DNA from: an uncultured bacterium
Lineage (GTDB): Bacteria > Bacillota > Clostridia > Oscillospirales > Oscillospiraceae
DNA length: 50,533 nt
NCBI GenBank assembly: GCA_947643715.1
Contig: CANRXB010000017.1
Span: 1-50,533, forward strand
Direction: 5' to 3'
In this document: positions 24,299-31,718 of the stretch, one piece after another
Layout of the letters: the number at the start of each line of letters is the position of its first letter
Numbering within the stretch: position 1 is the stretch's first letter
Notes under the pieces: generated by a model
Told to the model about the DNA's origin: nothing
Seen by the model: only the letters and a program-made list of their open reading frames with translations
Databases searched by the model: none
Program-made: the position numbers and the translations under genes

Positions 24299-24646
24299 TC
24301 ACTCCTCCTGTTCCGTCCGCTTTTTCTGACTGTCGTCAGCCGCCGGCTTGGGGGCGGCCGTTTTCTTCCCCTGGTTGGGGTCGAAATGCAGGAAATATAC
24401 GTAGATCTCCACGATGGCCTTGTACAGCTCCTCCGGCACCTCCTGCCCCAGCTTGAGCTGGGTGAGGATGGTGGCCAGGGAGTTGTCCTCGTAGATGGGC
24501 ACGCCGTTGTCGGAGGCCACCTCCACGATCTTCTCCGCCATATAGCCCATGCCGGAGGCCACGATCACCGGCGCGCCTTCTCCCGCCTCGTACTGGAGCG
24601 CCACCGCCTTCTTGGACGGGTTGCGCCTGCCGTCATACCTTGACAT
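24299..24646 (-). CDS. FlhB-like C-terminal domain protein (YlqH type)
   Basis: About 115 residues corresponding only to the cytoplasmic domain of the flagellar export switch protein FlhB: AVALQYEAGEGAPVIVASG, MAEKIVEVASDNGVPIYED, LATILTQLKLGQEVPEELYKAIVEI. The membrane domain is absent. The autocleavage tetrapeptide NPTH of FlhB is replaced by NPSK at the same position. This matches the free-standing FlhB homologues that Bacillus encodes as YlqH. ATG at 24646 overlaps the upstream stop by 14 bases; GTG at 24652 and TTG at 24667 are alternatives. It may bind export substrates or the FliK-type protein next door. Confidence 0.85.
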   Translation of the reverse strand: MSRYDGRRNPSKKAVALQYEAGEGAPVIVASGMGYMAEKIVEVASDNGVPIYEDNSLATILTQLKLGQEVPEELYKAIVEIYVYFLHFDPNQGKKTAAPKPAADDSQKKRTEQEE

Positions 24647-26063
24647 TGACACTGTTCTTCCCTTCAAAGATTTTTGGGAACACTTCGGTCAATGTGACCG
24701 GGCGCTCCATCTTGCGCACGCTGATCGCGGCGGGGGTGAGCTCGTTGCGCACCAGGATCTGGGAGATGGTCTGCTCGATCTCCCGGGAGAAGGGCGCCAC
24801 GCCCTTGGGGCAGGCCACCACCACGCCCACGTCCCGCTCGCGGTTGGTGAGGATCACGTCGAACAGGCCCAGGCCCTGCACGTCGATCTTGAAGAGCAGC
24901 CTCATGCACTTCTCGACCTGGCCCCGCTCCCCTTTCTTCTCCTCCGCGTCCGGGTCCACCCACACCTCCGAGAAGAGCATCCGCCCGTCCATCTCCATGG
25001 GGATGAGGTAGTGGGACAAGGGCATGTACACGCTCTCGTTCACCAGCATGGCGGACACCAGGTTGCGGAACACCTGCTGCACCTCGGCGCTGCCCTCCCC
25101 CCGGAGGGCCCGGCCGGCGGCGGCGGCCAGATGGTCGGCGAACCGGGTGGCGGTGGACGACTTGGGGGCCTGGCTGGTCTGGAGCAGCTTGAGCAGGGCC
25201 GGCCCGTCGATGTTGCCCAGCATGGACTTCAGCGTGCCGTACCCGGCCAGCTGGTGGAACGTCTCGGCGAGCTTCTCCTCCGAGCCGTTCTCATACCGGG
25301 CCACGTCCAGCGCGAACAGGCTGAGCAGCTCCCGGGGGGTCCCCAGGTCGTGGGTCTGGCTCACGTAGGAGGACATGAAGGGGAGCACCTCCTGCTGGAT
25401 GAGGGCGAGGTTCCCCCTCCGGTCCCCCGCGGCCACGCCGTTCTCCAGCCGGGCTAGGAGCTGGCGGACCTGGTCCCCCCAGCTCGCGGGCATGGCGTCG
25501 GCCATCCCGCCCAGTTCCCGCAGCAGGTTCCCCTCGATGTGGGAGGTGGAGGACCAGTCGCTGTAGCTCTTCAGGAAGTTCAGGATGTCCGCGCGGACCC
25601 CCGCCGAGTCCGCCCGGGCATAGGCGCTGCGCAGCAGCGCGAACAGGGCCCCGCCGAAGCGGGTGCCCGCCTTCACTTGCCCGGTGAGGAAATGCAGGAG
25701 CTGCCCCTGGTCCATCTTCAGCATCCCCAGCGCCTGGGACATCTCCTCGGCGATGCCCTCGCTCATGCCCGAGCTCACCAAGGTGCCCTGCCGGAACAGC
25801 AGGCGGGACAGGAGCTGGGTCACGTCCTGTCCCTGGCGCAGCTGTTGGAGGAAGGTCTGGAAATTGGAATCGTACCGGATCTGCCCCGAGTTCCCCGCCT
25901 GGCCCGCGTCCTGCTGCTCCGTGCGGTTGTCCGCCCCCGTCACACGGCTGGGATCGGGGACGTTCTGGATCTGGGTATTGTCTGGAGAGATCGGGATATT
26001 CCGGTTAATCGTCGTATTGTCATAACCCGGTACCGGGTTGGTCGCTCCCAAAAGATCGGCCAT
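24633..26063 (-). CDS. YlqG-like protein, possible hook-length-control relative
   Basis: A 476-residue soluble protein. The first ~65 residues are polar and disordered-looking; the middle is helical; the C-terminal ~130 residues (MPLSHYLIPMEMDGRMLFSEVWVD, then LFKIDVQGLGLFDVILTNRERDVGVVV) are beta-rich and resemble the FliK-type C-terminal domain. It is directly followed by an FlhB-like gene, the pairing known as ylqG-ylqH in Bacillus. ATG at 26063 has AGGGGTG upstream. It is divergent from cheA across about 100 bases. Function is inferred from pairing and domain shape only. Confidence 0.6.
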   Translation of the reverse strand: MADLLGATNPVPGYDNTTINRNIPISPDNTQIQNVPDPSRVTGADNRTEQQDAGQAGNSGQIRYDSNFQTFLQQLRQGQDVTQLLSRLLFRQGTLVSSGMSEGIAEEMSQALGMLKMDQGQLLHFLTGQVKAGTRFGGALFALLRSAYARADSAGVRADILNFLKSYSDWSSTSHIEGNLLRELGGMADAMPASWGDQVRQLLARLENGVAAGDRRGNLALIQQEVLPFMSSYVSQTHDLGTPRELLSLFALDVARYENGSEEKLAETFHQLAGYGTLKSMLGNIDGPALLKLLQTSQAPKSSTATRFADHLAAAAGRALRGEGSAEVQQVFRNLVSAMLVNESVYMPLSHYLIPMEMDGRMLFSEVWVDPDAEEKKGERGQVEKCMRLLFKIDVQGLGLFDVILTNRERDVGVVVACPKGVAPFSREIEQTISQILVRNELTPAAISVRKMERPVTLTEVFPKIFEGKNSVNVKV

Positions 26064-26100
26064 TTTTCACACCCCTGCGATAAATCTTGGAAAACCTACT

Positions 26101-26127
26101 TAATTTTCAGCCGCTCCCTGCCGATAA
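26101..26127 (+). promoter_or_regulatory. Sigma-D (sigma-28) type promoter of the che operon
   Basis: TAAT (26101-26104), exactly 15 bases, then GCCGATAA (26120-26127). Known sigma-D consensus in Bacillus is TAAA-N15-GCCGATAT, so 10 of 12 positions agree. It lies about 40 bases before the cheA ATG. Confidence 0.78.
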
Positions 26128-26167
26128 TAACAAAGATAAAAGATATTTACTGAGGTGGTGCTTTTTT

Positions 26168-28240
26168 ATGGGCAGCGGAAACGAAATCCTGGATATGTAC
26201 ATCTACGAGACCGGCACTCTGCTGGAGCAGCTGGAGACCATCGTCCTGGAAGCGGAAAAGGCGGACACCTTCTCTCAGGAGAACGTGAACGAGATCTTCC
26301 GCATCATGCACACCATCAAGGGCTCTTCCGCCATGATGGAGTTCGACACACTGGCCACCGTGGCCCACCGGATCGAGGACATGTTCTTCATCATCCGGGA
26401 GGGCACCATGTCCGTGGTCCACGAGGAAGATCGCCCGGCGCTGTTCGACGTCGTGTTCCAGTCCATCGACTTCTTCCGTAACGAAGTGGATAAGGTGGAG
26501 ACGGGCGAACCTCTTGACAAGGATATCGACAACTTCCTGTCAAATATTAATACCCTGATCGCTAAAATTAAGGGTGAGACCGTGCCGGACGCGCCCCCCG
26601 CCCCGGCGGCGGGCGGCGCCCCCGTCCTCCAGGCCCCGCCCCCCGTGGCCGGGAGCGCCAGCTTCCCCCACGCCCTGCGGGTCAACTTCGAGGAGGGCTG
26701 CGGCATGGAGAGCCTGCGGGCCTTCATGCTGGTCACCGCCGTGCGGGACGTGTGCAGCGAGGCCGATTTCATCTTCGAGCCGGCCAACGTGGAGAACGAC
26801 CCGTCCACGTCGGAGACCGTCGTGGAGCAGGGCTTCCACATGATGTTCCGGAACGTTCAGGACCGGGACAACGCCATCACCGTGATCAAAGCGGCGGGCT
26901 CGGTGCAGGACTACCAGCCGTACGACTGCCCGGAGCCCGAGGCGAAGCCCGCCCAGGCGGTCCCCGAGTCCCCTGTCGTGGACCATGCCGACGCCGCCCC
27001 CATGATGCGCGCGGTCGCCGCTCCCGCCGCCGCCCAGCAGCAACAGCAGCAGCACCCCAAGGAGACGCTGATCAGCGTCAACCTGAGCAAGCTGGACCTG
27101 CTGTCCGCAGTGGTGGGCGAGATCGTCATCACCGAGTCCATGGTCACCTCCTCCCCCGACCTGAAGGGGCTCAACCTGGACGCGTTCTCCAAATCCGCCC
27201 GGCAGCTTCGCAAGCTCACCGACGAGCTCCAGGACGTGTCCATGTCCCTGCGCATGGTCCCCGTGTCCGGCACCTTCCAGAAGATGAACCGCATCGTGCG
27301 GGACATGACCAAGAAGCTCAACCGCCCGGCCAAGCTCACCCTCATCGGGGAGAACACCGAGGTCGACAAGACCATCGTGGACTCCATCGGCGACCCCATC
27401 ATGCACATGATCCGCAACTCCATGGACCACGGCATTGAGGAGACCCAGGAGGAGCGCGTGGCCGCCGGCAAGGACCCCGTGGGCGAGATCATCCTGTCCG
27501 CCCGGGACACCGGCAGCGAGGTCATCATCGAGATCATCGACGACGGCCGCGGGGTCAACGACGAAGCCGTGCTGGCCAAAGCCATCCGCCAGGGCATCGC
27601 CAACCCAGATGTGGAGTACAGCCACCGGGAGATCCTCAACTTCCTGCTGGCCCCCGGCTTCTCCACCAACGTCGAGGTCACCGAGTTCTCCGGACGCGGC
27701 GTCGGCATGGACGTGGTGAAGCGCGGCGTGGAGGAGCTGGGCGGCACCGTCAGCATCTCCAGCGAGCTGGGCCGGGGCATGACCACCACCATCCGCATCC
27801 CGCTGACCATGGCCATCATGGACGGCATGGAGGTGGCGGTGGGCGACTCCATCTTCACCATCCCCATCAACAACATCCTGTCCACCATGAAGGTGGCCGC
27901 CAAGGACGTCATCCACGACTCCAGCAGCGGCGAGATCATCAAGTGCCAGGGCAACTTCTATCCCATCGTCCGTGCCAAGGACCTTTATCAGCTCCAGGAC
28001 GGCTTCACCGCCATCGAGGACGGCGTGCTGCTCTGGCTGGAGGCGGGAGACTACTCCTACTGTCTGTTCGTGGATGAGCTGCTGGGCCAGCAGCAGGTGG
28101 TGGTGAAGCAGCTCCCCGCCTACGTGAACAGCTACAACATCAAGAGCTACGGCATCAACGGCTGTACGCTGCGCAGCGACGGCAGCATCAGCCTGATCCT
28201 GGACGTGGCCAGCCTTTATTCCGCCGCCCGGGGCGTATGA
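26168..28240 (+). CDS. cheA: Chemotaxis histidine kinase CheA
   Basis: A 690-residue kinase with all five CheA domains. P1 (Hpt) carries phospho-acceptor H48 in MHTIKGSSAMMEF. A proline/alanine linker and a P2-like domain (about 160-260) follow. P3 dimerisation begins near ETLISVNLSKLDLL. P4 has the ATP-binding N box (HMIRNSMDHGIE), DDGRGVN and GRGVGMDVVKRGVEELGG. The C-terminal P5 domain couples to CheW and receptors. ATG at 26168 has GAGGTGGTG upstream. It is the first gene of cheA-cheW-cheR-cheB; no cheY, cheC or cheD is in the window, so the output regulator must be encoded elsewhere. Confidence 0.97.
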   Translation: MGSGNEILDMYIYETGTLLEQLETIVLEAEKADTFSQENVNEIFRIMHTIKGSSAMMEFDTLATVAHRIEDMFFIIREGTMSVVHEEDRPALFDVVFQSIDFFRNEVDKVETGEPLDKDIDNFLSNINTLIAKIKGETVPDAPPAPAAGGAPVLQAPPPVAGSASFPHALRVNFEEGCGMESLRAFMLVTAVRDVCSEADFIFEPANVENDPSTSETVVEQGFHMMFRNVQDRDNAITVIKAAGSVQDYQPYDCPEPEAKPAQAVPESPVVDHADAAPMMRAVAAPAAAQQQQQQHPKETLISVNLSKLDLLSAVVGEIVITESMVTSSPDLKGLNLDAFSKSARQLRKLTDELQDVSMSLRMVPVSGTFQKMNRIVRDMTKKLNRPAKLTLIGENTEVDKTIVDSIGDPIMHMIRNSMDHGIEETQEERVAAGKDPVGEIILSARDTGSEVIIEIIDDGRGVNDEAVLAKAIRQGIANPDVEYSHREILNFLLAPGFSTNVEVTEFSGRGVGMDVVKRGVEELGGTVSISSELGRGMTTTIRIPLTMAIMDGMEVAVGDSIFTIPINNILSTMKVAAKDVIHDSSSGEIIKCQGNFYPIVRAKDLYQLQDGFTAIEDGVLLWLEAGDYSYCLFVDELLGQQQVVVKQLPAYVNSYNIKSYGINGCTLRSDGSISLILDVASLYSAARGV

Positions 28241-28255
28241 TAAGGAGAGGATAAT

Positions 28256-28735
28256 ATGAACGACGATATCATGTTCGTCCGAGAGGACCAACTGGAGGCC
28301 CTGAACGCCGTGGACGACGGGGTGGACTCCCAGAAATACCTCATCTTCATGGCCGGCCACCTGAAGCTGGGCGTGGTGGCCGAATACGTGGTGGAGATCC
28401 TCAACAACCAGATCATCACCTATCTGCCCATGCTGCCCGACTTCATCCGGGGCATCATCAACATGCGCGGCCAGATGATCCCCATCCTGGACATCCGCGC
28501 CCGCCTGGGCCTCCCCTCCCAGGCCGACAGCCTGGTGGTGGTCATCAACCTGGGCGACATCCAGCTCGGCATCCTGGTGGACGCCGTGGACCAGATGCTG
28601 GACATCCCCAAGGCCAACATCCATCCCCTGCCCGCCAACAGCACCCAGACGCTGGTATCTGGCATGTGCTCCCTCCCAGACGGCTCCGGCACCATGATGG
28701 TGCTGGACTGTGAGCAGCTCATGCCCGATGATTGA
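28256..28735 (+). CDS. cheW: Chemotaxis coupling protein CheW
   Basis: A 159-residue CheW that bridges receptors and CheA. QKYLIFMAGHLKLGVVAEYVVEIL, then LPDFIRGIINMRGQMIPILDIRARLGL and LGILVDAVDQMLDIP are the two-barrel CheW fold signatures. A 25-residue N-terminal extension precedes the domain. It starts 15 bases after cheA behind AAGGAGAGG, and its end overlaps cheR. Confidence 0.96.
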   Translation: MNDDIMFVREDQLEALNAVDDGVDSQKYLIFMAGHLKLGVVAEYVVEILNNQIITYLPMLPDFIRGIINMRGQMIPILDIRARLGLPSQADSLVVVINLGDIQLGILVDAVDQMLDIPKANIHPLPANSTQTLVSGMCSLPDGSGTMMVLDCEQLMPDD

Positions 28736-29567
28736 CATAGCACAGGGAGTGGGCGGCTCCTTTTCCGCCATGTCGATCTCCGATGCCGATTTCACCCGGC
28801 TGGTCAAGTTCGTCCAGTCCAATTACGGCATCGACTTGTCCCAGAAACGGCAGCTCATCACCGGGCGGCTCTCCAGCTCCATCAAGCAGAGGGGCTACGC
28901 CAACTTTTCTGATTTCGTGAGCCATGTCCTCCAGACCCAGGACAACGACGAGATCACGCTGCTGCTGGATAAGCTCACCACCAACTATACCTTCTTCATG
29001 CGGGAGAAGGAGCATCTGGACTATTTCTGCCACAACATCATCCCCGACATCGTGCGCAAGCACCAGCGGGACAAGACGCTGGCCATCTGGAGCGCCGGCT
29101 GCTCCACCGGCGAGGAGCCCTACAACATCACCATGTTCCTCATGGACTACCTGGGCACCCAGGCCAGCCAGTGGGACACCCGGCTGCTGGCCACCGACAT
29201 CTCCAACCGGGCCATGACCGCCGCCAAGAAGGGCGTGTACGAGCTGCCGGACACCATCCCCCCGGAGTGGAAGAAAAAATATTTCGTCCCTCAGCCCGGA
29301 GGACAGTACCAGGTGGCCCCCAAGGTGCGGGACAACGTGATCTTCCAGCCCTTCAACCTCATGGACCCCATCAGGTTCCGCCGCAAGTTCGACGTGATCT
29401 TCTGCCGGAACGTGATGATCTATTTCGATCAACCTACCAAAGACGCTCTGGTGCGCCGTTTCTACGACGCGACGGTCCCCGGCGGTTACCTGCTGATCAG
29501 TAAATCCGAGAACCTCAGCAATGACGCCCCTTACCGCCGTCTGGCGCCGTCCACGTTCCAGAAGTGA
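28728..29567 (+). CDS. cheR: Chemotaxis protein methyltransferase CheR
   Basis: About 279 residues. It uses SAM to methylate glutamates on chemoreceptors. The N-terminal helical domain (FTRLVKFVQSNYGIDLSQKR) and the Rossmann domain with the SAM loop IWSAGCSTGEEPYN and FDVIFCRNVMIYFD are intact. ATG at 28728 overlaps the cheW stop by eight bases, giving translational coupling; ATG at 28770 is an alternative. A 12-bp hairpin lies just after it. Confidence 0.96.
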   Translation: MIDIAQGVGGSFSAMSISDADFTRLVKFVQSNYGIDLSQKRQLITGRLSSSIKQRGYANFSDFVSHVLQTQDNDEITLLLDKLTTNYTFFMREKEHLDYFCHNIIPDIVRKHQRDKTLAIWSAGCSTGEEPYNITMFLMDYLGTQASQWDTRLLATDISNRAMTAAKKGVYELPDTIPPEWKKKYFVPQPGGQYQVAPKVRDNVIFQPFNLMDPIRFRRKFDVIFCRNVMIYFDQPTKDALVRRFYDATVPGGYLLISKSENLSNDAPYRRLAPSTFQK

Positions 29568-29575
29568 TCGCAACA

Positions 29576-29609
29576 GCCGGGCCGACCCGCATCTTCCGGT
29601 CGGCCCGGC
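29576..29609 (+). other. Intercistronic hairpin between cheR and cheB
   Basis: GCCGGGCCGACC pairs perfectly with GGTCGGCCCGGC around a ten-base loop. No T-run follows, so it is more likely an mRNA stabiliser, processing signal or partial terminator than a full terminator. Confidence 0.6.
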
Positions 29610-29643
29610 ACCCTAATCAGAAAGAGGAGGCTCGCCTTATATC

Positions 29644-30702
29644 ATGCCGATCCCTATGAGTGAAAGCAGAAAGATCCGGGTCATGGTGGTGGACGATTCT
29701 TTGGTGGCCCGGAGCATGATCATCCGGGGCCTGTCCGCCCACCCCAGGCTCGAGGTGGTGGGCTTCGCCATCAACACCCTGGACGCCAAGAACAAGATCC
29801 CGCAATGCCGGCCCGACGTGGTGACCATGGACGTGGAGATGCCCGGTCAGAGCGGCACGGATTTTTTGAAGCAATACCTGCCCAACAATCCCATCCCGGT
29901 CATCCTGGTGTCCTCCCTGGACCTGAAGGTGTTCGACGCCCTGGCCGTGGGCGCGATAGACTTCGTGCGCAAGCCGGACGACCAGCAGAGCTCTGAGGCG
30001 TTCCTGTCCGCGCTGGCCCAAAAGGTCGTCATGGCGGCCACCGCCCGGCCCCGACCGGCGCCCTCCGCTGCGGCCGGAGCGGGCTCCTCCATGGCGGCCC
30101 CCCCGCTGGGGAACAGCCCCAACCTGGACCGGGTGATCGTCGGGCTGGGCGCCTCTACCGGCGGCACCGAGGCCACTGTGGCCGTGATGAAGCGCCTGCC
30201 CAAGGACATCCCCCCCATGATCATCGTCCAGCATATGCCCCCCGGCTTCACTAAGATGTACGCCGAGCGCCTGGACCGCCTGTGTGCCATGGAGGTGCGG
30301 GAGGCGCAGAACGGCGATGAGCTCCGCCGCGGCCTGGCCTTGGTCGCCCCTGCCGACCTGCAATGCCGGGTGGTGCGCATCGGCACACGGTATACCGTGT
30401 CCTGCACTCCCGGCGACAAGGTGAGCGGCCACCGCCCCTCGGTGGACGCCCTGTTCCAGTCCATGGCCGACGTGGTGACCTGCAAGATGGTGGGCATCAT
30501 CATGACCGGCATGGGCCAGGACGGAGCGGTGGGCCTGCTGGCCATGCGCAAGAAGGGCGCGTACACCATCGGTCAGGACAAGGAGTCTTCCGTGGTCTAC
30601 GGGATGCCCGGCGTGGCCCACAACATCGGCGCGGTGATGATACAGGCGTCCTGCGACAATGTGTCCAACGTGCTGCTGCGCCACCTCAAGAGCCTGGGTT
30701 GA
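29644..30702 (+). CDS. cheB: Protein-glutamate methylesterase CheB
   Basis: 352 residues: an N-terminal receiver domain with acidic pocket VVDD and phospho-acceptor D63 in TMDVEMPG, a ~30-residue alanine/proline linker, and the C-terminal esterase with catalytic S171 (GASTGG), H197 (VQHMPPGFT) and D293 (TGMGQDG). It demethylates or deamidates receptors for adaptation. ATG at 29644 lies 13 bases from AGGAGG; ATG at 29656 is an alternative. It is last in the che operon. Confidence 0.96.
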   Translation: MPIPMSESRKIRVMVVDDSLVARSMIIRGLSAHPRLEVVGFAINTLDAKNKIPQCRPDVVTMDVEMPGQSGTDFLKQYLPNNPIPVILVSSLDLKVFDALAVGAIDFVRKPDDQQSSEAFLSALAQKVVMAATARPRPAPSAAAGAGSSMAAPPLGNSPNLDRVIVGLGASTGGTEATVAVMKRLPKDIPPMIIVQHMPPGFTKMYAERLDRLCAMEVREAQNGDELRRGLALVAPADLQCRVVRIGTRYTVSCTPGDKVSGHRPSVDALFQSMADVVTCKMVGIIMTGMGQDGAVGLLAMRKKGAYTIGQDKESSVVYGMPGVAHNIGAVMIQASCDNVSNVLLRHLKSLG

Positions 30703-30753
30703 ACGGAAAAGACCCGATCGTATGAAGGAAATACCGACCAAATGACCAGATCT

Positions 30754-30785
30754 TGCCCGGAACCTTCCCTGGAAGGCTCCGGGCA
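30754..30785 (+). terminator. Hairpin after the che operon
   Basis: TGCCCGGA and TCCGGGCA pair, continued by CCTTCC/GGAAGG after single unpaired bases. It lies 52 bases after cheB and ahead of the flgM promoter. No T-run follows, so termination strength is uncertain. Confidence 0.5.
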
Positions 30786-30820
30786 TGTCCTATCCATGCA
30801 AAGAAATTTCCCCGTTTTTC

Positions 30821-30850
30821 TTATCTTCCCGCCGGCATTGCCGATATAAT
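30821..30850 (+). promoter_or_regulatory. Sigma-D type promoter of the flgM operon, overlapping a TATAAT box
   Basis: GCCGATAT (30840-30847) is a perfect sigma-28 -10 element; the -35 position 15 bases upstream reads TTAT, a weak match. The same bases contain TATAAT at 30845-30850, although without a good sigma-A -35. Dual control by both sigma factors, known for flgM in other bacteria, is plausible but inferred. Confidence 0.65.
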
Positions 30851-30898
30851 GAATGTAAAGCAATCAAACCTATCGGAAAGAAAAGGATGTGAGTGACT

Positions 30899-31210
30899 AT
30901 GCTGACCTCGTCCGGTTACGGCGCGATCTCCCCCATCGGCCCCGCGAAGGTCTTTCGGACCAAGACAGGGCGCGACAACAAGGCCCAGGCAGTCCCGGGC
31001 AGCACGAATTATGACAGCGTGACCCTCTCGACGCCAAGCCAGGACAGCCGTTTCCATATGGGACTGGTCAGCCGGCTCTCCGGGGAAGTGCGCACCGCCA
31101 CCACCACTGGCGACATCTCCGCCCTGCGTCAGCAGGTGGCCTCCGGCGACTATACGCCGGACCCCATGGCCATCGCGGCCAGGATCCTCCTTTTAGGGGA
31201 GGGCCGGTGA
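30899..31210 (+). CDS. flgM: Anti-sigma-28 factor FlgM
   Basis: About 103 residues. The C-terminal half, LVSRLSGEVRTATTTGDISALRQQVASGDYTPDPMAIAARIL split here only by reading, follows the FlgM pattern: a helix, then QVxxGxYxxDxxxIAxxIL, that wraps sigma-28. FlgM holds sigma-D inactive until the hook is finished and it is secreted. ATG at 30899 or GTG at 30893, both served by AAAAGGATG. The stop codon is directly followed by the flgN ATG. Confidence 0.82.
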   Translation: MLTSSGYGAISPIGPAKVFRTKTGRDNKAQAVPGSTNYDSVTLSTPSQDSRFHMGLVSRLSGEVRTATTTGDISALRQQVASGDYTPDPMAIAARILLLGEGR

Positions 31211-31687
31211 ATGGACGGCGCCTATCAGACCTATCTGAACCTCCTCCAGGAGCTGGGCGGCTGCCTGGAGCAGCTCGCCGGCCTGGCCGAGCAGAAGGCC
31301 ACGGTCGTCCGCCAGGACGACCTCATGGCCTTGGACGCAGTGCTCAAGCAGGAGCAGGTGATCACCCTCAGCCTGCGGGGGCTGGAACAGCGCCGGCTCA
31401 AGCTGGCCGCTCCGCTGGGGCTGGAGGGGACGACCTTGTCCGGCCTCGTGGATAAGTTCCCTCCCGAGCTGGAGGACGACGCCCACCGGATCGTAGAGGC
31501 CCTGCGGCAGAGCTACAAGATCTACCGGAGCTGCGCCGACATGGCCCGGACCACCCTGGAGCTCAACCTGCACCAAATCGAAAAGACCATCACCGCCTCA
31601 GGCATCGATCCGGTGCTTGGGGGAGCCGGCTATGCCGCGCCAGGGGCCGAACCGCCCAAGAACATGAAAACAGACTTCCGCGCCTGA
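31211..31687 (+). CDS. flgN: FlgN-family flagellar export chaperone
   Basis: A 158-residue, mostly helical protein (LLQELGGCLEQLAGLAEQKATVV; LEQRRLKLAAPLGL) of the length and character of FlgN/YvyG, the export chaperone for the hook-filament junction proteins FlgK and FlgL, which are encoded immediately downstream. It starts at the base after the flgM stop. Sequence conservation in this family is low, so position carries much of the weight. Confidence 0.85.
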   Translation: MDGAYQTYLNLLQELGGCLEQLAGLAEQKATVVRQDDLMALDAVLKQEQVITLSLRGLEQRRLKLAAPLGLEGTTLSGLVDKFPPELEDDAHRIVEALRQSYKIYRSCADMARTTLELNLHQIEKTITASGIDPVLGGAGYAAPGAEPPKNMKTDFRA

Positions 31688-31718
31688 CGCGGGTCGCCGT
31701 ATGTAAGGAGTCATCTCT

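Noticed and set aside
14335-24329. Very long open frames on the plus strand opposite the two SLH genes (about 1334 and 1534 codons)
   Set aside because: They are produced by GC-rich codon bias on the real strand. Their translations are low-complexity H/G/R/V-rich with no domain, no signal peptide and no binding site, whereas the minus-strand frames have signal peptides and SLH domains.
26064-26167. Divergent promoter for the YlqG-like gene on the minus strand
   Set aside because: Only weak boxes (such as TTTATC) without a spaced -35 were found, so no promoter is called, although one must exist in or near this gap.
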